NCBI GenBank assembly: GCA_008000375.1
Contig: SMOI01000123.1
Span: 1 to 64,000 of the forward strand
DNA: 64,000 nt
From: Poteriospumella lacustris
Taxonomy: Eukaryota > Sar > Chrysophyceae > Chromulinales > Dinobryaceae
Direction: 5' to 3'
How positions within the stretch are numbered: position 1 is the stretch's first letter; every line of letters begins with the position of its first letter. Positions 19,215 to 30,150 of the stretch are shown piece by piece. A model generated the notes under the pieces. It was not told the DNA's origin, made no database searches, and saw only the letters and a list, made by a program, of their open reading frames with translations. The position numbers and the translations under genes are program-made.

Positions 19215-21685
19215 ATGAATGAGAATGGGGAAAACAATGAAATTCCTGAGCGCTGGGTACCCAATGCATTGTGGAATTTTGACCAGCCGGTCGATGTTGA
19301 ACGACTAAAGGTTATAAATGAAACTCGAAGTGCACATCTGCACAGGAAGCCCTTGCTGATGAGCGATCGTGAAGCTCGAAAATCAATCATACAAGCTGAT
19401 TTTATGGAGACTTTTGAAGTGCAGGGAAACTACTTGGTGAAGAAAGGGAAAAGGGGAAGTAAGGACCGTCATTATGAACTGATGTGCCCCGCTGACGACC
19501 CCGCGAGAGCAAGAGTTTGCAGCTACGGGGCGAAGTTCAAGTGGGAGGAAGACGGAAGTGCGACATTGATTTATTTGTCGCTGCAGCACGGGGATGGGTG
19601 TCGGCGAACTACTTCGGTACCCACCAACCGATGCAAAAGCGCCTTTATTCTGGCGGCTGCGAAGAAAGGTGTTTACGACGCCCTGAAGGATTGTAAGGAT
19701 TCGTCAAGGCAGTCGTTGGTACTCACAAGGGCAAAGATTGAAGACTCCAAACTAGCGGTGGTACCGAGCATGCATACAGTGAAGAGGTAAGTCAGCCGCA
19801 GTCGTGGGTTTCAGCCGCAGTCGTTATTGATGGAATGCGTAGGTTTAAGACACTGTGCAGCCAGTCATTAAAAGCGAATCGCATGGACACCACGTTGCAA
19901 GATTTAAGTGTCCTGGAGGCGAGTATTCGCTATTTGCATCTGAATGATGCAGGTGGCTTCTATTCCTGTCAAGTGGCCACGCAGACACTGGATCACGGAG
20001 AAGGCAACATTCACGTGAAGTATTTGAAGCGGGTTATCGTGATCCCTTCTATGTCTGTCCAAATCTGGAAAGTAAATCCATTTAAAATCGCTTCTGCTGA
20101 TGCGGCGCACTTAGAAAATGTCTTCGGTGGGGTAATCCAAACGATTGGTTGCATGGACGGGGAGAAGAGGAGGATCACTCTCATACTGGCGATTACACCG
20201 GTGGAAAACAAGGAAAACTGGGAGTGGGTTTTAAGTTTGGCTAATGAGCATGTCTTTCAGAATGACATACACATGCTTATGTCAGACAGGGACAAAGGGT
20301 TGCAATCGGCGGATTGGATCTTACCTGGTTGTGTGCATACACATTGCAGCGTGCACTTGGCGAGAAATTTTGGATTGGGCAATGCAGCGGGTTATGCTGC
20401 AATGAGCGCGTTGGCAAAGGCGCCAACAGAAGGTGCATACACATCAAGACTGTCAGAAGTGTGTGGATCTGATACGACAATCCGCAGGAAAATCGAGGAA
20501 GTCGCCGATTCGTTTGTCACTGCCAAGTTACTCCAGAAGTATGCACCGAGCCTAGAATACAAGTTCATCACAAACTATGGGGTGACATCGAACAACATAT
20601 CGGAGCAGGAGAACTTTGGCCTCAACTGCATGCGCAATTTACCTTACACCGAAGGTCTGTTAGCATTCTTACGTAGGCTGGAAACATTAGCAAACGACAG
20701 ACGTCAAACGTTGAAACGGATGCATGAAAACAATGCGGAAGTCGTACCTTGGGTGTTAAATGCGGTTGTTGAAGGCGCGAAGGAACTCCGTAGTCACGTA
20801 TACAACGTCGTGTACAGGTCGTCGTCAGAATCTGGGCGAGTGTTTACATCATGGGACGTTAGGCAAGAATCAGTCGGAGGTAAGGCGGTAACTTACCCTG
20901 TTCAGCTTTTCCCTCTGGCAGAACGTTGGGTAGATCGCATTAAATGCAGTTGCAACTATTTTGTTGCAACTGGTTATCCTTGCAAACACGCATCTCTTGT
21001 TCTGTCGTATTGCGCCGCAACAGCAGACGTGGGCAAAGGATTCCTTTCATCGCACATTCGTGCAGATAACGTCAGAAACCTTTTCCGAAACATGGGTGAC
21101 CCACGTTGGTACGCACCGGGTTACCATGTGCGTGTTAACATGGTAATGTATGAAGGTTGCCCACCGTCCCTACCGTCCCGGACCGACAGGCACCGACGCC
21201 GCCCGGCGCAGCTGCTCGTCGCACGAGTCGCACCGCGTAGAGCGACGGGGACCCGCAGTGTACGGACGGTACCACCAGCGGTAGACGCAGGCCACGACAG
21301 CAACGACAAGCGGAGGATGGCGGTAGTCCGACATGGCGCCAGCAGCGAAGACCACAGCGACCAACGAGAGAAGGACAGAAAACCACGGAAAACGACGGAG
21401 AACGACGGAAAACGACGTCGACCGGTGGCAGACAGCGCTAAACACCCATCCGTATGGGGTCGTCGCCATACCTCGCTGCCCTTGTCGTCACAGCGAGGAG
21501 CCGTCGGGGAACGTCTCCGAGACAATCAGGCGCAGTTGAGAATGCTTCGGCGGGGGAGCCAACTGCATACACACACCCACAAGAGCCGTGGTAAGACACC
21601 GCCCTCGCACGCGTCGATCAAGAACGAAACAAAGTGGGGTTGTGTACCTTCACGTAACAGTTGCAATTTGCAAGCACCTTTATGA
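19215..21685 (+). CDS. MULE transposase (two exons; C-terminal end uncertain)
   Basis: Exon 1 is 19215-19786 and exon 2 is 19843-21685. The 56-bp intron begins GTAAGT and ends GTAG, and splicing joins AG|G in frame, giving up to 804 residues. The catalytic core includes ASADAAH (first Asp ~277), a WEWVL Glu segment and MSDRDKGL (second Asp ~339), followed by the usual C-x-x-H-x-x-RNF region. A SWIM zinc finger, CSCN-x8-CKH, lies at ~558-574. The protein cuts and integrates the element. The last ~180 residues after SWIM (from about 21130) are Arg/Ser/Thr-rich and unlike transposase; they overlap antisense coding-like sequence, so the true stop or a further splice may lie near 21150. The intron contains a 13-bp direct repeat. 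Confidence 0.85.
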
Positions 21686-22060
21686 GGACTCGCATCGCAA
21701 GTTTGAGTCGTGTTGGACATACAATAAGCGCTCTGACCAGCAACGTTGAAAACAGTTGGATCGGTGTTCAGCTGATAGCGGTCGGTCAAACTGTTCGAGT
21801 AGCTGCTAGAACTGGAACGACAAAGGACCACCACCAATGTTACCACACGGAGGATTATAATTGTTATCCATCCGAACAAATGGGGTGCAAAATGACGATG
21901 GCCTCTTCGTCACCGCCGTTCACATTGACGTTGGTCAATTGAGCAGACTCGTGGCTCTCAACTTCGCGAAGAGACTTGGCCGCACGAGGTAGATAAACAG
22001 TTGTGAATTGCCTCACGATCCGATGATGGAAATGGACTGTCGGTCGCCCGTGGCCGCGGT
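21170..22060 (-). pseudogene. Antisense passenger coding sequence inside the MULE (probable captured or second gene, frames broken)
   Basis: On the minus strand, protein-like peptides follow each other in order but in changing frames. A leading ~50-residue stretch (about 22020-21870) has no stop. Next is a Cys/Gly/Asn-rich piece (~21870-21810), then a Cys-containing ectodomain-like stretch (~21810-21640). A plausible exon follows at ~21561-21496, and a splice to ~21440 yields two hydrophobic helices and a stop at 21170-21172. The 21495-21442 interval has GT...TTTAG ends. Single-base frame changes near 21865 and 21815 suggest decay, although small introns are an alternative. I recognise no family. 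It could be a host gene fragment carried by the element or a convergent second transposon gene. Confidence 0.35.
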
Positions 22061-22088
22061 TAAATTTAACGTTACATTTCCCAAGAGG

Positions 22089-22140
22089 GGGAGTTAATAC
22101 CCTGGCTCCGTCCGTCTGTGGGGAGCTAATATCCCGGGTC
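22089..22140 (-). repeat. MULE right terminal inverted repeat
   Basis: This is the inverted partner of 18998-19049, ending CCCGGGTC, immediately followed by the 11-bp target duplication. Confidence 0.93.
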
Positions 22141-22151
22141 AGTGGTGAGGC
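22141..22151. repeat. Target-site duplication of the MULE, right copy
   Basis: It is an exact copy of AGTGGTGAGGC at 18987-18997. Confidence 0.9.
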
Positions 22152-22586
22152 TCACACATGTACATTACCTCTTAAATTATACCCCATGTATTAAGACAAC
22201 TTAGTAACCGAAGAAGTACGTATTTCCACAAGGATAGACTACAGCTCTGTAATCCTTGTTTGTTCTCGCTTGCAGGTGTTCGATAGTATTTCCACACTCT
22301 GATAGCGTGTTCGATGTCAACGACCGTGATGATACCCTCCAAGGAGATCCACAGCATAGCAAGGGAAGTGAACGCAAAAGTCGCAAAAGGAATCGGAAGC
22401 GATGTACAAGTATGTTCTTGTAAATCCATGAGTTCAACAGATACGATAGAAACGGAAGAACATAACGTTTCGTTTTTGCCAGTGGTCCGCCGGTCCGCCT
22501 GTGTGGGGAGAGGGTCCGACGAGTGCAACGCTAACGAGGCTTGAACTTGACATACTCGGTCGGATTGCCACCAAACAAAAGAAGAT
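22152..22586. other. Spacer right of the MULE
   Basis: This 435-bp region probably holds the promoter and 5' UTR of the gene at 22587. A 143-codon open frame on the opposite strand has no recognisable features and I do not call it. Confidence 0.35.
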
Positions 22587-23270
22587 ATGAATGTTCGAGG
22601 CAACCATGAGGCAACGAGAACTCAACACACTTCCATTGATGTCATCATGCAACCGACTGCGATTGGAAGACGATTGAACGGCACGACATCGGAGAAGACC
22701 GTTGCCGTGACTCAACTTGTATTCTTTGTATTGGTTAGTTTAATTGTCTTGATTGGACTTCTGAGCGTAGGATACTGCTGCTGGCGCCGTCATCTGGCGC
22801 GAATCCAAAGACAGCTCGATGAGGAGGAAGGGAATTATGTCGAACACCTCGACGAACTGCGCCGAGTCACAATTCTGCCTGTTCGACGTGGAAGTTTACG
22901 TATTTCAGTACTTAGTCAAGAACCATCATTCTATTCGGGAGACCACGACCTTGTCAATCGATGGAACAAAACCGACCCCGACGCCAATATGATCTGGAGC
23001 GCCCCCTTTCACAGCGAGCCCCGCACGGACTTCCCGCGTTGGTCTCAGCAACGTCAACCATCAGCGATATTGCACCGCCCATTGCCAATATCCTTTGTCA
23101 CGTCCTATCCTGTCCGACCTCCAGCACCTGCACCAGACCATTCAATGCCTACAACGAGCTCCATCAGATCTCCTTTGTCGGTCGAATCCAGCTGTCATTC
23201 CGCGGACGACTTGCTGCCATCATCGGGCCTGGTTTCCATCACTGACGTTCATGACGACACTAGTTCTTGA
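22587..23270 (+). CDS. Hypothetical single-pass membrane protein
   Basis: The product is 227 residues from the ATG at 22587. A ~35-residue polar N-terminus with a potential N-glycosylation site (NGTT) precedes one strong TM helix (~46-66), a CCWRR stop-transfer motif and a ~150-residue cytoplasmic Pro/Ser-rich tail. An acidic amphipathic stretch (RQLDEEEGNYVEHLDELRR) follows the membrane. No signal peptide is evident, so it may be a type III protein with Nout. I do not recognise a family. Coding status rests on the coherent topology and ordinary composition. Confidence 0.55.
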   Translation: MNVRGNHEATRTQHTSIDVIMQPTAIGRRLNGTTSEKTVAVTQLVFFVLVSLIVLIGLLSVGYCCWRRHLARIQRQLDEEEGNYVEHLDELRRVTILPVRRGSLRISVLSQEPSFYSGDHDLVNRWNKTDPDANMIWSAPFHSEPRTDFPRWSQQRQPSAILHRPLPISFVTSYPVRPPAPAPDHSMPTTSSIRSPLSVESSCHSADDLLPSSGLVSITDVHDDTSS

Positions 23271-25994
23271 GAGAACCCATAGCACTCTCTTTACGTAAGA
23301 TGATGACGAGGCAACGTTTTTGATTTAACTTCGCAGAATTACTGCCGTCTCGTGGGTTGGGTATACTTGGATATGGCGTGAACGCAAAACGCCACAGAGA
23401 GTCAATGAGCGATCATATGGACCACCAAGACGGCGCTGGATGCTCTTACTAACCAATACATAGATGCCTTATGCATGGGAAATAATATTTCTTATAAGAC
23501 AGTCAATGGCGGACAGGAGACCAACCGTAGTCACGATTGGGCACCAGCCACAACCAACGTCTCATAAATGGGGCGAGGGGGGGGGGGGCTGGGCTGTGCT
23601 GCAGGCGATGAACGAATCGTTCTCATAACGAAGCAGCGCCAGTTACCAGATTTCATCACGCCAGTCTACACCACGCAGTAGTGGCGAGCGCAGACGAAGT
23701 CGACAGGACGACACGAGACGACAGGGCACGACGCGAGGATGAAAAGCAATACAAAAAGAAACAATCCAAATGACCCAAAAGACCAAACTACGCGTTCACA
23801 CGGCCAAAAAGAGAGAAAAACTACTACGCTGTTCAGCAAGTGTGCAAAGAGTTGAAATTAAAACAAAGATCGATGCTGCAGAGGGGGCGAAACCTATGCG
23901 CACCGACCATCCTGTGACGGCGGTCGTAGCAATGATAACTAACTCGTTAGAGAGGGCGGCAGTGATGGGTGCTACGATTGGGTGAGAGAGTGAGAGAAAA
24001 AATGATCAATCGGGGTGAGAGGGAATGCGGGGGGGGGGGCGACACAAGACACATACACACAGACTCCTCAAAATGCAAAACAACTACCGTGGCGACACGC
24101 CACTGCACCTTAACGTCCGTTGGCTCGGGCCTCAAGCAAGAAGAGAAAGACAAGAAGAAAGAGGTACACCTAGAGAATATGTTCCCGTCATGGCGGAGGG
24201 GGAGAGAGAAACAAATGCGACCAACATCCACAGTCGAGGGACACACAAACGGATAGTAGCGTAGCCGCGACGATCGCTTTACGACGCACAAACACACCAC
24301 CCGAAGTGGAGAAGAACTACACCTACTACCAACATACAAACACGTGCATCCACGGCACCAGACAGACAGACGAGAACGGACAGAAGAAGAAAAACAAACA
24401 AAATGAAATGAGGCGAAGCGTACGAATTCGCTGACAATGTGGATCGGCAAAATTGTGAAAGACTTTATGATCGGTGGTGGTGGTGGGGGGGGGGCGATGA
24501 CGTCACACGTCACTGCGCCAGCTGCCACGCCCGAAAGAAACAGCAAAAACCAAAACCAAAAGACGCGAGACGAAGCGTGAAAATAGTCGTTGAAAGATGG
24601 ATGGACCATTGACCGCCTCGTCGCGTGTGCTGGACAGACAGGGCCGCTGTTGTGACGGGAACAAATGGGATCAGTTGGGGTATGCAACCGCCGCCGCTTC
24701 CCAACGACAACACAAGGCGATGCCTTGAGAGACGAGGGGAGTGGGAGGGGGCGGTGCTTCGCTTTGGCAAGTTGCGATCATAGCACTTACTACGTAGCAA
24801 CACGGACAAGACACGTACAAGACACGGCACGATACGGGGTACACACATGGGGACATTGAGAGACATACAAACCAAAAACGGCACAACCACCGCCTGAAGG
24901 GTGGTCGGCACGACAGACACAAGGAAGCTGGAGCGGATAGGGGAGGGGGGTTTTCAGGATGCCCACCCACCTCGACGACAAATCATTTATGTACTTCTGT
25001 CCTGTTGAGTGAGAACGACAGGGGAAACAGGCCGAAAACAAAAAGGAGGGGGAAAAGCAAACGAACGAGCCGATGGACAGAACGACCATCGGCAGAAGAC
25101 TGCTGGGAATGATGAGAGAGGGGGGAAGGGAACGAAGTCATAGCCCAAGCGGACAGAGAAGTCATAGCCCACGCGCCCCCTCCCGTGCAATGACAACTAA
25201 CAAACCAAACGCACCATCATCTCGCTATGCTATTACTATCGGAGGCCAGTTCATCAAAACAATTCCAACGAGAATCAGTCAGTGAGACAACTGGATGTGC
25301 TCCCACGAAGAGAACACATCCACTTGTCACCCTCCTGAGTCTGTCATCAGTGTGGCAGTCAGTGAAATGGCCGGGCTATAAAAGGTGAAACCAAAAGGAG
25401 CAGCAGAGAGGACCATCTCACACGGGTGGCTTCATGGCCCTCCCTGTCGGACGCGACGTGGACATCAACGATACACGCGCTACCATCCATGGAAGAAGGT
25501 GAGGTATGGGCTGCAAACAACGTGCACACACGGGGATGACAAACAAAGCGAACAGCAATCCTTCTCTAAATGTGAGGGGTGGGGACCCAACGTGACGATA
25601 CGGAGTGAACCAATCCATGAACAAAACTACAAATCCAACGAAATGCCGGACAAACAACACCAGAAACAGGCCATTTGAGGGTTCCAATTCACAAGCAACA
25701 AGAGCGTTTTCCAAGTCGCCAAGCTCGTGCGGCCAAAAGCGCACGAACAAACAAGATCGGGGGCGTACAAACAACAGAACCGGAAATGGCTTTGAAATGG
25801 CGATAACTGGAACATGGGGAAACCGGGGGGGGGGGCGTGTGGAAGACAACAAGATGCGTGGAAGATATGCGCATACTAATGCCCCCGCATGCTACTAACA
25901 TTCAGAACGAGGGGGGACGGGGAGAAACGGCTGGCGGAGAGACAGAGACAGAGACCGAGTCAGAGTCAGAGACCGAGGAGGTGCAACGCGACCC
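23271..25994. other. Long purine-rich intergenic region (pyrimidine-rich on pseudokinase 2 sense strand)
   Basis: This 2.7-kb region lies between convergent genes. It is A/G-rich on the plus strand, with G8-G12 tracts near 23578, 24031, 24485 and 25819 and GAGA-rich runs near 25925-25970. Open frames are frequent but low complexity and have no family features. A TATA-like CTATAAAAGG at ~25376-25385 has no gene behind it. It is probably 3' flank or UTR of pseudokinase 2. Confidence 0.5.
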
Positions 25995-27779
25995 CTATTC
26001 ATGGTGACTCGCTTGCATCTCATCGGCAGAGAGAATGCGATATCGAGGAGGAGCTTTCATCCACATGAGATTGACCGGTGCGACGGATGTCATCGAGATC
26101 GATCCCTGATTGGACGTGGACGAAGCGGCGGCAAACGACGATGCGTTGGAAGACGACAACGAGGCGGCGGCGGGCTTCTTCTTGTACGCTTGCATGCTGT
26201 TGGCGTGATTGTATTGATATTCCGCCCACAGCGCTTGCGTCATCGCCATACGTCGTTGTTCCATGAAGCGTTTCAAAACAGGAAGCACCGCTTGGGTCAA
26301 ATCGTTCTGCAACATGTGGTTGACCGTCACCGACAACGATTCGTCGTCGTCGTCTTCTTCTTCTTCTCCTTTTTCCACGTCGCCATCATCGCTATCGCTG
26401 TTCTTGGCCTCGTCGTCGCCATTCAATGACGTCTCTGGCGCATCACTGTGCACCGAGGCGTGGCGCACCATACCGAATTGCTGAAAATGAGTACTCGACA
26501 GATCATTCGAGGCATCATCGCTATCATCATCGGCCTCGACGTCATCGACGGCCGCTCCGGGCCAAGCCAGTTTCGAAGGGAGAACCATTTCCGATGGCAG
26601 GTCACTGGTACCCGACAGATCTGGCTTGTCAGCCACGGTTTGCAGCCACGGATGATCCCACAGCGACGACAGACTCGGGCGCTCTGCAGGGTTTATGCGT
26701 AAACATTCGTGTAAGAAGTCCTTGGCTTCATCGCTCACAAACATCCATTGGCGGGCACGAAATCTTGGTAACAAATTCAGCTCCAGATCCTCCTGCGAAG
26801 ACAGACCCATCGTACTGCTGACCGACATTATGCTTTCCTTGCGGCTGTGAATGCGAGGAGCGATCGTAGATCCACCTTCTTCCCCGGGTAACAAGCCAGA
26901 CAGCAGCAAATGAGCCAAGGCACCCACACACCACACATCAACAGCCATCTTCTCACGAACAGAGAACGACGTCGGCCCTTGCATGCCCAAGGTTGAGTAA
27001 TGGTACAGAACCTCCGGTACACGTAGTTCTTGCAAATGCGACAAATCTCCACTAACGGCTGGGGAAGGATGTCTCTGCATTTCACTCTCCGAACGACCAA
27101 AGCCAACGAGGCGCAACGACGAAGCATCCAACGCATCGGGACGAGACAACACCAAATTCTCGGGTACCAACGAGCTGTGAGAGATTCCTTGTTTGTGCAA
27201 ATAGCTTACGGTTGAAACCAACTGTCGCACCAAGCAGGCCGCATCGGACTCCAGATATTGCCGTTGTCGACATAAGGCAGGCAAGAGCTCTCCGCCATTC
27301 AAATGATCCATGACCACGTACACAATCGATCGATTGTTGCCACTCTTTCCAACATGCGATTCCGTCCCATAGGTATCATACACGGAGTGAATACGTGGTA
27401 AATTGGGATGCTTGAGGTTTGATAGGAGATTTAATTCGTATCGGAACTCCTGCAAGTGTTGAGTGCTCAACGAACCCGCCGACACTTCTTTCACCGCACA
27501 GCGAGGGAACCCCACCTTGGCTGCCAATTTCATGGAATATGCCAAATGAACCTTGCTCATTCGCCCATTTCCAATCGATCGAACAAAACGAAAGCTGGAA
27601 AAGATATAATGCGTGTGATGAGGTACCCCCAGTGAACGCGTAAGAGCCTTTCGCCGCGCCATTTCCGGTCGCGATACATTTTCGGACATACTTCCAATAG
27701 TTGCACGTCTCCGCGATGAATCTTCCTCATCCGAAGAATTCGACATGGATCGGGATTTTGAGACAGCGCCGTTGCCCAT
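25995..27779 (-). CDS. N-myristoylated protein pseudokinase 2 (paralogue of pseudokinase 1)
   Basis: The start chosen is the ATG at 27779 (MGNGAVSK), not the Met 18 codons upstream, because both paralogues then begin MGNG with an N-myristoylation signal. The product is 594 residues. The kinase-like domain spans ~60-385, with glycine loop GNGRMSKV (70-77) and the AVK Lys97. HSS (201-203) replaces HRD, Asn208 is kept, GFG (226-228) replaces DFG, and RVPE is present. Both the catalytic and the metal-binding Asp are thus lost, one step further than the paralogue. The tail is acidic (Asp/Glu/Ser) and then Ala/Ser-rich, and includes a conserved segment around VLPVLKRFMEQRR. A membrane-bound regulatory scaffold is inferred. 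Confidence 0.88.
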   Translation of the reverse strand: MGNGAVSKSRSMSNSSDEEDSSRRRATIGSMSENVSRPEMARRKALTRSLGVPHHTHYIFSSFRFVRSIGNGRMSKVHLAYSMKLAAKVGFPRCAVKEVSAGSLSTQHLQEFRYELNLLSNLKHPNLPRIHSVYDTYGTESHVGKSGNNRSIVYVVMDHLNGGELLPALCRQRQYLESDAACLVRQLVSTVSYLHKQGISHSSLVPENLVLSRPDALDASSLRLVGFGRSESEMQRHPSPAVSGDLSHLQELRVPEVLYHYSTLGMQGPTSFSVREKMAVDVWCVGALAHLLLSGLLPGEEGGSTIAPRIHSRKESIMSVSSTMGLSSQEDLELNLLPRFRARQWMFVSDEAKDFLHECLRINPAERPSLSSLWDHPWLQTVADKPDLSGTSDLPSEMVLPSKLAWPGAAVDDVEADDDSDDASNDLSSTHFQQFGMVRHASVHSDAPETSLNGDDEAKNSDSDDGDVEKGEEEEDDDDESLSVTVNHMLQNDLTQAVLPVLKRFMEQRRMAMTQALWAEYQYNHANSMQAYKKKPAAASLSSSNASSFAAASSTSNQGSISMTSVAPVNLMWMKAPPRYRILSADEMQASHHE

Positions 27780-30150
27780 TTCTTCGCTTTTCAAAAAATA
27801 GTGCGACACTCGACGTGAAATAAGTATAATCAAAGAGTGAGTCTTGAAGTGATCTTGCCAAGAGTCGAGGACATCAAATTATAAGTGTGGCCAGCACTCA
27901 ATTATATTGCAAATATAATCTCCCAAAATATTTTATTGTGGTTGTCCATTGGGAGACACGCAGAACCTGCCAATCTGGCAAAGCAACTTCGCCCCGCCCA
28001 ACCAGCAACACCGCTCCGCTTGGCACCCCTGGCCACCCCACGTGGCGCACCTCCTCCAGCCGTTTCGTATGTGGGTTGACAGGTTATAATGGGATAACTG
28101 CTGGACTTTATCCCCGGCCATATGTCGAACAGCCCAGCCCTATGGTCAATCCTATGATTGCAAACCGATAAGGATAGCGCACGATTCGTGAATATTGTAT
28201 ATCACGTTGTCGGCAGGAATAGTGAATGCACCTGCAATCCCGTGGCACTGAAGGATGTTGACGAAGAGAGAGAGAGTCAATCACAGTGAAAGAAGTGGGG
28301 TTTCCACCGTTAAGGAGAAAAGACTGTTGACCGCACATAAGTTACCACGCCTTTGAGTTACAACGATTTCAGTCCCGGTTATAACAAGGTAACCGGCGTA
28401 TCTTCTGCATAGCAGACAGTGCGCATCAAGAGAATGTGACGAATAAGCCGAAATAAGCTGAGAAACAAGAAGAAAATTGACACAAAGGACAAACGCAAGC
28501 GCCAGCACCAGCACCAGCCTCTTGGTTTGTCATGACAGCATCCGATGATGCGGCACAATGTCATAGAGACGGATGAAAGACAGCCAGAGTTACTGTATCT
28601 CTCACACCATGTGGGGGAGGGGAATGGAACTTGTGTCGTTAGAGGAGAGGAGATGCGCTATCGTAGAGAAGTAGCATACACAAAACACCGGATGAAGGAA
28701 TAAAGCAGGAGAGAAGCTGGGACAGAGGGCGGGGCCAGCTAGCTGGGAGTGAGGTATACGTGTAGTGTGGTGCACAAAGAAAGGGGAGTGGAGTGAACAA
28801 GCTGGAGAGACTCACCATTGGCGATGGTTTAGGTAGAAACACCACCATCGACCGCCCGCCAACAGCATGCGGCGGTACAGCAGATCGTCCCAATCGCTCC
28901 ACCGCCACTACCACCACAACAACAATTACGAATACGGCAACACCAACTGCAAGATCCAGTCAGCCAGAGGAGACGACTTTGATGGGACAGAACAAATATG
29001 AGGACCGAGAGAGGAGAAGAAAGAAGAAGTTCTGCCCATAGAGAGCGCACCGTAGGGCATATGTAGTCTATATCTATCTATAGTGGCGATACATGGAATG
29101 TATCGCGTCTTATAATGCCCAGACAGCCGAGGCGCAAGCAGCACCAGAACAGGACATCCACACACAGCGAAGGAGAATGGGAAGAAGTTCAACACGAAGT
29201 AGAAGAAGAGGGAATTAACAACGACGATGCGCGCGAGAAGCAACATTAAATATCGGCGGCAAACGGAGGAAAGAACGGCGGGAAGGAAGAATGCGCTGGG
29301 GGTGGTGGTGGGGTTGCAAAGAGTGTGGTGAGTGGTTAGGGGTGAGGGGGGAGGAAGTGAAGCAACGCAGTGAACCGAGGAGAATTAGACAAACCAAAAG
29401 GGGAGACGTCTGCGTCCACGTTTACCACGGCAGTTATCAATGTGTGCTATTCTGGCGCGATACGTCTCACCAAAGAACCAACAGATGCCAACGTAAACCT
29501 ACGCATAGATGCACAGGACGGACCTCAAAAAAACAGAAGAAATCAAAACAAGTGACCTGGCCTCATCCCACTTCCTTTCTTCCTCCGCGTGCGCACCAAT
29601 CACACGCAAAGGGGGATGGATGTGTTCGTCACACGTCTCGAGAGACGCAGACAGAGCCGAGCCAGGAGAGCGGGGACATCATGAACGACGACCGAAACGA
29701 AGACAAACTGAACGGCAATTTCGTAAGGGGAAGGGGAGGGGGAGAAGTGAAGAAAGACCACAACATCGATCGAGAGGAAGGCGAAGGAGAGGAGATGAGG
29801 CTGAGGGCGAGTGGAACGGGGGGAAACGCCTGAACCGACGAAGTGAATGAGGGAAATATGGTGGCAGCACTGACAGCAATGCTGAGCTACAAAAGGGGAA
29901 GGGGAGGAAGGAGAAGGGAGGGGGCAGACAGCGACAACGGAAACAACAACGACAAAGACGGGAGCGGACGAGTGAGCGAGGACAACGATGAGAATGAAGG
30001 CAAAAGGAAGGGTAACGCAGGGAGGACAGAGGAGAGAGGGAAGCCCTCTAACGATTCGCGCAATGACAGACCACAAAGCATCTGGTGAGTGCATGCGCGA
30101 GGTGTATTCATCGCGCGAACAGCTTCCAATGCCTGTGTGCGACAGCGTGC
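27780..30150. other. Purine-rich intergenic region between pseudokinase 2 and the secreted Ser/Lys-rich protein
   Basis: The first few hundred bases should hold the pseudokinase 2 promoter. From about 28600 to 30100 the plus strand is strongly A/G-rich (GGGGAAGGGGAGG-type runs near 29730 and 29895), that is, pyrimidine-rich on the sense strand of the gene ending at 30151. Open frames across it are low complexity. I see no gene. Confidence 0.45.

Larger units (their letters stand above)
18998..22140 (+). mobile_element. Mutator-like (MULE) DNA transposon, 3143 bp, apparently complete
   Basis: The element is bounded by inverted repeats of ~52 bp (18998-19049 and 22089-22140) that differ at one position, and by perfect 11-bp direct repeats. 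Inside are a spliced MULE transposase with a SWIM zinc finger and, antisense in the right third, protein-like segments in several frames. TIR length, a TSD at the upper end of the 8-11 bp range and the transposase type all agree with the Mutator superfamily. The element sits in the divergent spacer between pirin and the gene at 22587. The exact TSD and near-identical TIRs point to a recent insertion. Confidence 0.93.

Noticed and set aside
19793-19824. Direct repeat CAGCCGCAGTCGT inside the transposase intron as a nested insertion scar
   Set aside because: Two 13-bp copies separated by 6 bp fit a small slippage duplication; no element lies between them.
23947-24687. 246-codon minus-strand frame with hydrophobic segments
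   Set aside because: It lies in pyrimidine-biased DNA with C-runs. Ser/Phe/Cys/Pro-rich low complexity and no motif; similar frames appear in all such tracts.
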